Positions 1 through 8,576 of a DNA stretch of 64,000 nt are shown piece after piece. Source of the stretch: Streptococcus mitis (lineage in GTDB: Bacteria > Bacillota > Bacilli > Lactobacillales > Streptococcaceae); contig CP014326.1 of assembly GCA_001560895.1 (NCBI GenBank), positions 2,058,001 through 2,122,000 of the forward strand. Direction: 5' to 3'. Under the pieces are notes generated by a model that searched no databases, had not been told where the DNA came from, and saw nothing but the letters and a program-made list of their open reading frames with translations. The translations under genes and the position numbers were made by a program. The stretch's first letter is position 1. Every line of letters starts with the position of its first letter.

Positions 1-404
1 GCGTTAAACAACATACTAAGAAGGGCAAAAATCGTAAAGAATCTGCGATACTTAAAGGTTGTCCGTGAAATAGCGTAGGCATAAGTTGTTGTGATAAAAA
101 CGTTTGTGATAGTTCCCACCACTGTTACAAAGACTGAGATGAAGAGGGCTTGTAGGATTTTATCCTTAAACTGTGCCAAAAATTCAAAACCATCTAATCC
201 AAATTGGGATGGGAAGAAGCTATATCCATTTTGGAGGATGCTCTTTTCATCTGTCACCGAAATAACAATAACGAATACGAAGGGTAGGATACAAGAGAGG
301 GCGATCAAACCAGAAATGGTACTGAAGAAGATATCTGCTTTCTTACTGAAGGAGTGAATGCCGACATTATCAATTTTTTCTTTTTTAATTTTCTTTTCTG
401 CCAT
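1..404 (-). CDS. ABC sugar transporter permease, MalG/LplC type (3' part cut off by window edge)
   Basis: Reading leftward from an ATG at 404, the first 134 codons are visible. The start follows a strong ribosome site (AAAGGAGGA). The product begins MAEKKIKKEK, has one hydrophobic helix near residues 30-50 (LIALSCILPFVFVIVISV), an extracytoplasmic stretch, and the start of the core permease domain (LFISVFVTVVGTITNVFITT). This is the layout of the second permease of carbohydrate ABC importers of the CUT1/LplC group. It lies 13 bases after the first permease gene, so the two should form the membrane pore together. The substrate-binding lipoprotein is expected past the left edge. Substrate assignment to N-glycan sugars is inference from the neighbouring glycosidases. 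Confidence 0.85.
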   Translation of the reverse strand, partial: MAEKKIKKEKIDNVGIHSFSKKADIFFSTISGLIALSCILPFVFVIVISVTDEKSILQNGYSFFPSQFGLDGFEFLAQFKDKILQALFISVFVTVVGTITNVFITTTYAYAISRTTFKYRRFFTIFALLSMLFN

Positions 405-417
405 ATTCTCCTCCTTT

Positions 418-1347
418 CTAGAACAAGGCTGAGTTTGAATCAACTCGTCTTGCAAGTAAGTTTGATAGGATAACCAAAAGCAAACCGACTACTGATTGGT
501 AGAGACCTGCCGCTGAAGCCATCCCGATATCCGCTGTCTGAGTCAAACCGTTATAAACATATACGTCCAAGACGTTGGTTACGTTATAAAGCTGACCAGC
601 ATTGTGGGGGATTTGATAGAAGAGACCAAAGTCTGCCCGGAAGATATTTCCGACTGCCAGGATGGTCAATACGGTTACCAATGGTGTCAACTGCGGAATG
701 GTTACATTGCGAATTCGTTGCCATTTGCTGGCTCCATCCACTGTCGCTGCTTCGTAGTAGGTTGGATCAATTCCCATGATTGTCGCATAGTACATGACAC
801 TGCTATATCCAAAACCTTTCCAAATACCTAGGAAAAGTAGGAGATATGGCCAGATACCTAAGTCAGCGTAGAAATTGATTTCCTTCATTCCGATAGACTC
901 TAGGAAATGGTTGAACACCCCTTTATCAATGTTTAGGAAGGCATCTGTAAAGAAACTGATGATAACCCAAGACAAGAAGTAAGGGAACAACATAGAAGTT
1001 TGGAAAATCTTCACCATTCTCTTAGAACGAAGTTCACTGAGGATAATGGCAATCCCTACTGATACAATCAAACCGATAAAGATAAAGCCGAGATTGTAGA
1101 GGACAGTATTTCGTGTGATAATAAAGGCGTCTTTTGAACTAAATAAGAATCTGAAATTATCGAGTCCGACCCATTTACTATTCATGATACTATCTATGAA
1201 ACCATTACTGGTCATGTGGTAGTCTTTGAAGGCAACCACGTTCCCAAATACTGGAATGTAGAAGAATAGAATTAACCAGAGCGCCCCTGGCAAAACCATC
1301 AAGAGAAAGATCCAGTTATCTCTCAAGGTTTTTGAAAACTTATTCAT
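418..1347 (-). CDS. ABC sugar transporter permease, LplB/UgpA type
   Basis: 309 residues with about six membrane helices. It starts MNKFSKTLRDNWIFLLMVLP, typical of LplB-type CUT1 permeases. The cytoplasmic loop that docks to the ATPase is seen as EAATVDGASKWQRIRNVTIP, the family's EAA motif, at about residues 200-220. It is the first gene of the transporter unit and is followed at 13 bases by the second permease. From memory it closely resembles pneumococcal SP_0090 (NgtP1 of the NgtS-P1-P2 complex N-glycan importer). In TIGR4 that transporter is not next to the glycosidase operon, so the adjacency here would be a different arrangement. That comparison needs an alignment. Confidence 0.88.
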   Translation of the reverse strand: MNKFSKTLRDNWIFLLMVLPGALWLILFFYIPVFGNVVAFKDYHMTSNGFIDSIMNSKWVGLDNFRFLFSSKDAFIITRNTVLYNLGFIFIGLIVSVGIAIILSELRSKRMVKIFQTSMLFPYFLSWVIISFFTDAFLNIDKGVFNHFLESIGMKEINFYADLGIWPYLLLFLGIWKGFGYSSVMYYATIMGIDPTYYEAATVDGASKWQRIRNVTIPQLTPLVTVLTILAVGNIFRADFGLFYQIPHNAGQLYNVTNVLDVYVYNGLTQTADIGMASAAGLYQSVVGLLLVILSNLLARRVDSNSALF

Positions 1348-1399
1348 AATTTCCTCCCTTTTTTATTTTGATACCCATCTAAAAATTCCTTTTTAGACT

Positions 1400-1449
1400 T
1401 TTGATAACGATTACATTATTAGTATACTCCTATTTGAAGGTTAGGTTAA
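1400..1449 (-). promoter_or_regulatory. Promoter of the permease genes with an overlapping cre-like site
   Basis: On the minus strand a -10 TATACT (1421-1426) lies 17 bases from a weak -35 TTAACC (1444-1449). At 1400-1417 the top strand reads TTTGATAACGATTACATT, one mismatch from the CcpA consensus WWTGNAARCGNWWWCAWW. The site covers the expected transcription start, so CcpA bound there would block initiation. This fits glucose repression of a sugar importer. Confidence 0.6.
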
Positions 1450-1463
1450 ACTACTAATTATAG

Positions 1464-1495
1464 AAAAAACTCCACAAATTATTTTATGTGGAGTA
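1464..1495 (-). terminator. Intrinsic terminator after the GH20 gene
   Basis: On the minus strand a stem of ACTCCACA and TGTGGAGT around an AT loop is followed by TTTTTT (1464-1469). It separates the glycosidase operon from the permease promoter. Confidence 0.75.
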
Positions 1496-1554
1496 CTTTT
1501 GAAGAAAGGAATGTTTCACGAGAAACACTCTGCATAAGCCACAGTATTCTTGTT

Positions 1555-3435
1555 CTAAGTCGTGTAAATCGTTGAGGCTGTCGCGATGGTATGCCACTGG
1601 TTGGCTGTTGTAGCTGCGAAATCCTTATCTGCGTAGAAGTCAGTAAATGGCAGGATTTCCACTTCTAACTCGTCAATACGGTCAAGCTGACCTGCCAGAT
1701 AAGCCTCAATACGACTTTCTGCTCGCTTGATGCGTTGCAAGAGTCCGCCCATACGGATGTCAACTGTATCCAAGCCAAAGACCTTGTTTTCTTTCAGCCA
1801 TTGGTGGCTAAAGAGAGCATGGAAGTGTTCGATTTGGCTTCTGAGTTCTGGTAATTCTTGTCTTGCGATTTCTTGCAGATTGTCCTTATCATCCGTTTGG
1901 TAAGCCTGACGAATGCGTCGTCCCACATCGACTTTGCTACTTAAAATATGGTTCAACTGGGCCTGAGTTTCAAAAAGATAGGCATAGTTTCCAGCTTTTT
2001 CTTTAATGTCAGCAAGCGTCTCAGAAGCTTGAGCGAAGTGGGGTTTATCCTGTTCAGGTGTCATGTGTCGGTCAAGGATCGGACAAAGAACATCCTGATA
2101 AAAGACATAGCGGTTGGGATTGATACCGCTGAGATTGCCTGGTAGATCTGGCAAGAGGTTAGCTAGATCAATCTGCATGAAATCCTCAACCGAAAGACCT
2201 GTATTGGTCTTGAAGTGAGCTGACAAACGGTCTAGATCATTGCGATAGCTGAGTTCTGCCCAGATTTGCAAACTTGGTAGGACAGAGAATTGGGCTGTTT
2301 CCCCACCATTATCCCCCCAACCCGTCACGATGACTTCTTTGATATCATTGACACGGCAGGCTTTATTGGCCTCGATAGCCACTAGACGGCTGAAATGGTT
2401 ATTGGGTGTGAAACCAATCCACTTCCAAGCACCTCCTGCAAAGGCAAGGTCATGGCTAATCTTGTGATGGTTGCGGAAGTTGCGGTTATATTTTTCCTCG
2501 CTATCCTGGTAGTAATCCCAGTAAACCAAGGTTACACGATCTTTGAGACGGTCTAAGTAAACACGAGTTTCCTCTGGAATTTCAACATCACGGTCGTACT
2601 GGCCATCTGCCGACATGAGTTTGAAGAACATATCGCTCCACATCTGGCAGTGGAATCCATATTTGTCTGCAATATCCAGCACACGCTCCAAGTGTTGGCA
2701 CATGAGGAGACTACGATCCACAACACCGTTCAGAATCAAGTAGCGTCCCAAACCAACCAAGTGGGCTTCGTCCATCCCGATATTGACCTTGCGAGTTTGC
2801 AGTTTAGACAGAGTCGCAAACATGCCATCAATCAGGTCATAAACCTTTTCTTCGCCGATAAGGAGGATATCCTCCACATCACGGAGCTCCTGCACTTCCT
2901 TGACACCCCATTTAACGAAGGCCGACAAGTGGGCCAAGGTCTGGATGCAAGGCACAAAGGTCATGTCAAACTGTTGGGCATAGGCTTCGATTTCCTGCAA
3001 CTCCTCAGCCGAATAAGCCCCGCGGAAATAGCCAAAGTAAGGTTGTCCTTCAATCTGGTAGGTGTCTTCCATATAGAGCTCAAAGGTTGAGTAACCCATG
3101 AGAGCCAAGACCTCAATCATCTGCTTGGCAGAAGCCACATTCAGCACCGCATTTCGTGAACAGTCAGCCATATAGGCTAAATCTTCATAAGCCGCCTGTT
3201 CCTCAATCTCTACTTTGTTACCTTCTACTAGAGCTACTGCCAACAAGGACAAGGAGCGATAGAGTTGATGAGGTTTACGGTAGGTCAATTGATAATGACC
3301 ACCCTCACCCTTGATAGAGATAGAAGCTTGGTCAGACTGAGCGACTGCAACTTCCACATCTGGCAGGGAAATGTGATTTTTTAATACTTCAATAGCTTGC
3401 GCCTGTTTGGGACTAAGTCCTGTAAATCTTACCAT
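1555..3435 (-). CDS. GH20 beta-N-acetylhexosaminidase (GH20C type), cytoplasmic
   Basis: 626 residues with no signal peptide. It has a GH20 (beta/alpha)8 barrel with the catalytic Asp-Glu pair D222-E223 in the motif [14 protein letters not shown]. In this family the Glu is the general acid and the Asp orients the substrate acetamido group for substrate-assisted catalysis. The length and start resemble the pneumococcal intracellular enzyme GH20C, which removes terminal GlcNAc or GalNAc. The start follows AGGAGG. The first codons overlap the end of the ROK kinase gene by 7 bases, so the two are translationally coupled. It is the last gene of the glycosidase operon. Confidence 0.88.
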   Translation of the reverse strand: MVRFTGLSPKQAQAIEVLKNHISLPDVEVAVAQSDQASISIKGEGGHYQLTYRKPHQLYRSLSLLAVALVEGNKVEIEEQAAYEDLAYMADCSRNAVLNVASAKQMIEVLALMGYSTFELYMEDTYQIEGQPYFGYFRGAYSAEELQEIEAYAQQFDMTFVPCIQTLAHLSAFVKWGVKEVQELRDVEDILLIGEEKVYDLIDGMFATLSKLQTRKVNIGMDEAHLVGLGRYLILNGVVDRSLLMCQHLERVLDIADKYGFHCQMWSDMFFKLMSADGQYDRDVEIPEETRVYLDRLKDRVTLVYWDYYQDSEEKYNRNFRNHHKISHDLAFAGGAWKWIGFTPNNHFSRLVAIEANKACRVNDIKEVIVTGWGDNGGETAQFSVLPSLQIWAELSYRNDLDRLSAHFKTNTGLSVEDFMQIDLANLLPDLPGNLSGINPNRYVFYQDVLCPILDRHMTPEQDKPHFAQASETLADIKEKAGNYAYLFETQAQLNHILSSKVDVGRRIRQAYQTDDKDNLQEIARQELPELRSQIEHFHALFSHQWLKENKVFGLDTVDIRMGGLLQRIKRAESRIEAYLAGQLDRIDELEVEILPFTDFYADKDFAATTANQWHTIATASTIYTT

Positions 3436-4310
3436 TGATTTTCCTCCTGTAGCCAGTTGACAAGGGCACCGTAGAGATTGGCATCTGCATGATAAGTACA
3501 GGCTTGGATAACGGGTGCAACCGTGTATTCTTCGTAAGTTTCTACAAAATCATCGACAGCTTTTTTGACCCCTTGGATGAAGTCTGGATTTTGACTTATA
3601 GAGCCTCCCAGACTAATGACATCTGGATCAATAAGATATTGGATATTGAGCAAGCCTTGAGCCAGATTGCGGTTCATGCGCTCAATGGCTTCTTGACAAA
3701 GGGCATTTCCTGCTTCGGCCTCTTGGTAAATCTTGCGACCGTCCCAGTCAGTCTGACCAGATTTTTCAATCACGTATCGCACCATATTTCCAGTTGACGC
3801 TAGTTGCGACCAGTTGTTGAGTTTTTCAGCAGGGGCAAGGGTTGTCATGTAGCCAAATTCTCCACCTAGGCCGTGGCGACCTCGGTGAAGTCTACCATTA
3901 ATAATCATGGCTCCACCAATCCCTGTCCCAATCACGACACAGGCTGCATTTTCAAGCTCTGGATGAGCTAGCAATTCACTGAGCCCAACGCAGTTGGCAT
4001 CATTCTCTAGATGGACAGGCAGCTGATGATGGGCAAGGGCTTCATACCAAGAAAAGCCGTGGATGTAGGGCACCGCACTGAAGCCATCAATCACACCTGT
4101 TTCTTGATTGACCGCACCTGGAACGCTCATAGCAATCCCGCTATAATCCTGCTCTGACAAGCGCTGGTCTAGCCAAGCTAATAAATCCTCCAAGCTTTCT
4201 GGCGTTGGAATGCTTGTCTTATCCAATATTTTCCCATCAGGAGTCAGACTAGCAAACTTAATACCAGTCCCTCCGATATCAATCGTTGCAATGGTCATTG
4301 TTTTTACCAT
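3429..4310 (-). CDS. ROK-family sugar kinase or regulator-like protein
   Basis: 293 residues. The N-terminal ATP-binding loop [12 protein letters not shown] and the ROK signature around [17 protein letters not shown] then GLGGEFGYM are clear. The cysteine cluster (CxCGxxGC) that binds zinc in many ROK kinases is missing, and no helix-turn-helix precedes the kinase fold, so it is a kinase-type rather than NagC-type ROK protein. It probably phosphorylates a sugar released by the flanking glycosidases, mannose or GlcNAc. A second in-frame ATG lies at 4298, and no good ribosome site serves either start because a terminator hairpin occupies the leader. Confidence 0.82.
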   Translation of the reverse strand: MVKTMTIATIDIGGTGIKFASLTPDGKILDKTSIPTPESLEDLLAWLDQRLSEQDYSGIAMSVPGAVNQETGVIDGFSAVPYIHGFSWYEALAHHQLPVHLENDANCVGLSELLAHPELENAACVVIGTGIGGAMIINGRLHRGRHGLGGEFGYMTTLAPAEKLNNWSQLASTGNMVRYVIEKSGQTDWDGRKIYQEAEAGNALCQEAIERMNRNLAQGLLNIQYLIDPDVISLGGSISQNPDFIQGVKKAVDDFVETYEEYTVAPVIQACTYHADANLYGALVNWLQEENQW

Positions 4311-4352
4311 AAAAAGGGGCGAATCAGTAGTTAGTTCTTACCTTTTCGCCCC
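4311..4352 (-). terminator. Terminator hairpin between the GH38 and ROK genes, abutting the ROK start
   Basis: On the minus strand GGGGCGAA (4345-4352) pairs with TTCGCCCC (4316-4323), followed at once by TTTTT (4311-4315) and then the ROK ATG (4308-4310). The hairpin occupies the place of a ribosome site. It should lower expression of ROK and GH20 relative to the mannosidase gene. Confidence 0.7.
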
Positions 4353-4381
4353 TCCTTTCTCTTTATGTTTACTTTTTGAAA

Positions 4382-7027
4382 TTAAATTTCTTCTTTTTTG
4401 ATGAATTCTGTACGAATCTCTTGCGGTGCAATGAGGCCTCTATGAACTGGGTATGGTCGTTCAAGTAGGTCAAGGAAGAGATGTTGACTTTCCGGTACAC
4501 GCACATTTTCACTACACATATTGTAGTAGCGAAGAACATAGCCTTCTTCATTTTCAGCTACCTTAAAGGCTGTCGGACAAATTTGCGGTACGCTGAGAAC
4601 AGAATGACTCAAGAGGCTACCAGTCGCAGCCACGCTTCCTTCTTGTTTAGCAATCTGAAGGCTTGTAAATGGTGTCTGCAAGGCTTTAGCGCGACGATAG
4701 GCTGAAAAGCGTTCTTGGGCTTGGTGGCATTCAATCGCAAATTCGACTTCAAACTCACGCAAACATTGTGCTTCTGGTGTTGGGAAGTAGCCCCAGTCAC
4801 CCAACTCACCTGATGCACGCAAAATAGTCACGGCAATGGTGTCGTCTCCAAGGATTTCGTATTCATTCAATCCCTTGTTAGATACAGTCACACCTTTTTC
4901 ATCGTCATACAGGCTGACAAAGGCTTGTTGGTGTTGAGGATTTTCAGGATTTTCCCATGAAGCCGCTGGTTTGTTTGGTCGTGTCACCACTTCATAGATG
5001 CTTTCAGAATCATTGCTTGGACGCGTGTTATGAGTCTTGACCAAGAGACGGATACGGTGATCCTTGGCAGTGTTAGTAAAGCGAGTCTTGCAACGGATTT
5101 GTGGATTGTCAACAAAGACAGTCAACTCAGTTTCAAGAGGAATGTTTGTCAACTCTTCTGACCGTCCAGCTTCACGCTTCATAAACTCGATGATGCCTTT
5201 TTGCTCTTCTTCTAGCTTCTCATCCGCGCTGACAGGCACGATCAATTCATGTTTGAGCAAGATTTTAGCGTAGCGAGCTGTGTTTTCCAAGACCTCGTAG
5301 CCCTTAAGCTCTGCATAGATTGGCTCTGTTCCTTTTGGTTGGAAATAGATATACTCGTTTCCGATGTCACCACGATCTTCGAAGCGGATAAAATCTTCAT
5401 AGGCTTCGTGAGTTGTCTTGTCATAAACTGTGATATTGTCATCCACACTCACCGTTACAAATGGTGTATCAATCACTCCGTTTTGGTAAATGCCTTCACG
5501 GTATTCTTGTTCTCCTTCCAACAATTGGAAAGTGGTCCAAGAAAGCGGTGCTAGGTGAACTGGAATAGTCACGCGCACTTGGCGAGCGATACGAGCTTGG
5601 CGGAACTTGTCTTTTGGTAAATCATACTCAAAATTAGCCCCAAGGTCTTCGATTTTAGCCTCTACAGGACGACCATCCAAGTCCTCCACACGGTAGCTTG
5701 GCAAGGTAAGAGTAGCCATCTTCTTGTAGCCTTCTGTTGGATGCAATTCCTTGAAATCACAAGTCGCCACATCAATCACTGTGCTGACAGTATCAACCTT
5801 ATCATGCAAGCCTGTGTTAATGACAGTAAAGAGATAGTCACTTTGAGCCTTAGCTGTAGCTACTTTGCTCTTCCACTCATTCAGAAGATTGCTCTTCACA
5901 AAGTTTCCAACTTGGTTAACCTTGGCAAAACGAGTTTCCATCTCACGGTGAACTTCGTCCACGCTACAGCCACAGATGCTATCATGCGGCGCATTTTGCA
6001 AAAGAGTTTTCCAAGCATAGGTCAACTGGTCCTTGTGGTTATAGCCCCCAGTGATAATAGTCAGTGGTTCTACAACTTGCTCTAGGAGGTTGCTATTTTC
6101 TTGGAAGGCTTGTTTGAGGTAAATGCGGGATGAAGAAGTGTTGGCAAGTGTGTACCAACCATCTGTTTCCTGACTGGTCAACTCACCTGTAACCGTTGAT
6201 AACTGCTCTGGTAGAGCACTTTCCACGGCTTGAACATATTCATCAAAAGAACTATGAACAAAGGTCACATCCGGGAAGAGTTCATTTGCCACACGAATGG
6301 CTTCACTCAAATTTTTCTGGACAGGCTGATGGTCACAGCCGTTCATCATCAACCATTGGTTGGTCGAAGCATAGTCACGCACGTCTGCCAGTTTTTGTTT
6401 CCAAAAGGTCAAGGCCTCGTCTTTATCAACTGGAATTTCATTCCCATTACTGTACCAGTTGGCAAAGAGAATCCCGAGGACACGACTTCCGTCCGCACCC
6501 TGCCAGTACATTTCTGAAAACTGGGAAGTAAACTGCTCATCTTCGAGAACTTGGTTGTCAAATCCAATCGGCTTCACACCACGACCAAAGGCTGCCACGT
6601 GAATGCCTGATTTTTGAAGAATTTGAGGCGCTTGTCCCATATTTCCAAAGGTATCTGGGAAGTAACCAATCTGAGTAGATTTGCCCCATTTTGCAGCCTC
6701 CTGCTGACCGATAAGAGTGTTGCGGACATTGGCTTCACTTGAAATCAAGTAGTCATCTTGCAAGATGTAAAAAGGACCAATTTTAAGTTTGCCTTCGTCG
6801 ATGTATCGTTGGACTTTGTCGCGATTTTCAGGGCGAATCTCCAAGTAGTCATCAAGGACAATAGTTTGTCCATCCAAGTGGAAGCTCTTGAACTCAGGGT
6901 CATTTTCAAAGAGATCAAAGAGATTGTCAAATAATTCCACCAACTGCATACGGTGGCTTTCAAAAGGCAAGTACCACTCACGGTCCCAGTGACTATGTGA
7001 GATAATATGTACGACAACATTTTCCAT
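4382..7027 (-). CDS. GH38 alpha-mannosidase
   Basis: 881 residues from the ATG at 7027, chosen because GAGG lies 9 bases before it; an upstream in-frame ATG at 7042 has no ribosome site. The zinc-binding N-terminal motif HIISHSHWDREWY and the nucleophile region YFPDTFGNMGQAPQI define GH38. HDSICGCSVDEVHREM is a further conserved block. The C-terminal half is the usual beta-sandwich region. No signal peptide is present, so it acts in the cytoplasm on imported mannose-containing glycans. Pneumococcal orthologues act on alpha-1,3-linked mannose; that specificity is taken from the family, not seen here. Confidence 0.9.
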   Translation of the reverse strand: MENVVVHIISHSHWDREWYLPFESHRMQLVELFDNLFDLFENDPEFKSFHLDGQTIVLDDYLEIRPENRDKVQRYIDEGKLKIGPFYILQDDYLISSEANVRNTLIGQQEAAKWGKSTQIGYFPDTFGNMGQAPQILQKSGIHVAAFGRGVKPIGFDNQVLEDEQFTSQFSEMYWQGADGSRVLGILFANWYSNGNEIPVDKDEALTFWKQKLADVRDYASTNQWLMMNGCDHQPVQKNLSEAIRVANELFPDVTFVHSSFDEYVQAVESALPEQLSTVTGELTSQETDGWYTLANTSSSRIYLKQAFQENSNLLEQVVEPLTIITGGYNHKDQLTYAWKTLLQNAPHDSICGCSVDEVHREMETRFAKVNQVGNFVKSNLLNEWKSKVATAKAQSDYLFTVINTGLHDKVDTVSTVIDVATCDFKELHPTEGYKKMATLTLPSYRVEDLDGRPVEAKIEDLGANFEYDLPKDKFRQARIARQVRVTIPVHLAPLSWTTFQLLEGEQEYREGIYQNGVIDTPFVTVSVDDNITVYDKTTHEAYEDFIRFEDRGDIGNEYIYFQPKGTEPIYAELKGYEVLENTARYAKILLKHELIVPVSADEKLEEEQKGIIEFMKREAGRSEELTNIPLETELTVFVDNPQIRCKTRFTNTAKDHRIRLLVKTHNTRPSNDSESIYEVVTRPNKPAASWENPENPQHQQAFVSLYDDEKGVTVSNKGLNEYEILGDDTIAVTILRASGELGDWGYFPTPEAQCLREFEVEFAIECHQAQERFSAYRRAKALQTPFTSLQIAKQEGSVAATGSLLSHSVLSVPQICPTAFKVAENEEGYVLRYYNMCSENVRVPESQHLFLDLLERPYPVHRGLIAPQEIRTEFIKKEEI

Positions 7028-7059
7028 GAAGTAAAACCTCATTCTAAATTTAAATTTTT

Positions 7060-7077
7060 ATTGTTAACGTTTTAAAT
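7060..7077 (-). promoter_or_regulatory. cre-like CcpA site upstream of the GH38 gene
   Basis: The minus strand reads ATTTAAAACGTTAACAAT, one mismatch from the cre consensus WWTGNAARCGNWWWCAWW. It lies 33 bases upstream of the GH38 start, suggesting carbon catabolite repression of the operon. Confidence 0.5.
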
Positions 7078-7125
7078 GTAAATTTGTGATTCTTTCCAAA
7101 AATCAGTTGCGCTAAAGCGTGTTCC

Positions 7126-8406
7126 TTAGCGGATATCCAAGTAATCCAAGACCAATTCACAGAACATCATGTTAGCCCAAGAGAACCATTCACGAGAGTA
7201 GAGAGTTGGGTCGTCCACGTGGAAGCTTTCATGCATGACACCTGTGCCCCCATCGCAAGCAACCAGCTGATCCAGCAAGAATTTCTTCTCTGCCTTATCT
7301 CTTGTTGTCAATCCTTGGATAGATAGGGCAATGGGCCAGATATAGCGATAGAAGGTATGAGAACTTCCGAGACCACTAGCGTATTCTCCTTGGTAGAAGT
7401 ATGGATTTTCCGGGCTCAGAATGGTACGACGAGTGGCTTGATACACTTCGTCTTCAATCTCGCAGTAGCCCAGATAAGGCGCCGCCAACAAACTTGGTAC
7501 GTTTGGATCATCCATAATACTAGCATTTCCTAGGCCATCCACTTCAAATGCATAAATCTTTTCGCCCTTGCTGTTGGTGGTGTAGGCGTAGTTTTCGATT
7601 CCTTCTTGGATTTCAGACTGGAGACACTTAGCATCAGCAATAATACTCTCGCTATCAGCTAGGTCTAGTTCGGCAAAGATTTCTTGCACGTAACCCAAGA
7701 CTACTACGGCAAACATATTGGACGGAATCAAGTAGCTATACTGGCAACAATCATCACTTGGACGGAAGGCTGACCAAGTCATACCAGTCACTGCAAAATC
7801 AGGTCCAAAGCCATCATTTACTAAGGTGTCTTCCTTGCGGTCCGTATCCCGAACAAAACGATAAGGAGAGTTCTTGTGGTCTTGTTCTACCGTCCACAGA
7901 TGGAGAATTTCCTTAGTCGCTGCGACAAAAGTCTCATCAAACTGACTAGTCTCACCAGTCTCTTTCCAGAGGAGATAAGCCAACTGCAACGGATAGCAAA
8001 GCGAGTCCACCTCGTACTTGCGTTCCCAAATCCAGCCGTTAAGGTCTGTGTGGTCAGTCTCATGGTGCCCCTTCCAGTTTTCCTCAATATTGAAGGAATT
8101 GGCATAAGGATCCTTGAGCACCAAGGTCATCTGACGTTTGACCAAACCTGCAATGGTCTGACGCAAGAGAGGATCTCTTTTAGCCACATGTAGGTAGGGT
8201 CTGAGTTGGGCTGTCGAATCCCGAAGCCACATAGCAGGAATATCCCCAGTCAAGACAAAAGTTGAACCATCTTCTAGGATTTCAACCGTATTGTCCAAGG
8301 TGTCGGTGTAGCAACGCTCGAAAACATCCACCCACTCTGGATGGTCCTTAGCCCGCTCTGCTACTTCATCTAGCCACTCTCTAACAATTTCTTTTGAATA
8401 AATCAT
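7126..8406 (-). CDS. GH125 exo-alpha-1,6-mannosidase
   Basis: 426 residues from the ATG at 8406, which has AGAGGAAAG just upstream; an in-frame ATG 24 bases earlier has none. The conserved block PAMWLRDSTAQLRPY at about residues 60-75 and the C-terminal GVMHESFHVDDPTLYSREWF, which holds the probable catalytic Glu, match GH125. The length equals that of the characterised pneumococcal enzyme as remembered. There is no signal peptide, so it is cytoplasmic. It would release alpha-1,6-linked mannose from the N-glycan core after the other mannosidases. The gene lies about 100 bases before GH38 on the same strand. Confidence 0.88.
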   Translation of the reverse strand: MIYSKEIVREWLDEVAERAKDHPEWVDVFERCYTDTLDNTVEILEDGSTFVLTGDIPAMWLRDSTAQLRPYLHVAKRDPLLRQTIAGLVKRQMTLVLKDPYANSFNIEENWKGHHETDHTDLNGWIWERKYEVDSLCYPLQLAYLLWKETGETSQFDETFVAATKEILHLWTVEQDHKNSPYRFVRDTDRKEDTLVNDGFGPDFAVTGMTWSAFRPSDDCCQYSYLIPSNMFAVVVLGYVQEIFAELDLADSESIIADAKCLQSEIQEGIENYAYTTNSKGEKIYAFEVDGLGNASIMDDPNVPSLLAAPYLGYCEIEDEVYQATRRTILSPENPYFYQGEYASGLGSSHTFYRYIWPIALSIQGLTTRDKAEKKFLLDQLVACDGGTGVMHESFHVDDPTLYSREWFSWANMMFCELVLDYLDIR

Positions 8407-8576
8407 CGTGCACTTTCCTCTTTCAAACAAGTTTCATTTTCAGTATATAGCTTTTGAGGCAGAAAATACATACACAAATGATAGTCATTTTTCTACAAAA
8501 TAGTTATCTTTAAAACTCCTTTTCTAAAGGCCCTCTTTTTCTGATATAATGTAGAAAAACAGCTAAAGGAAAGACT

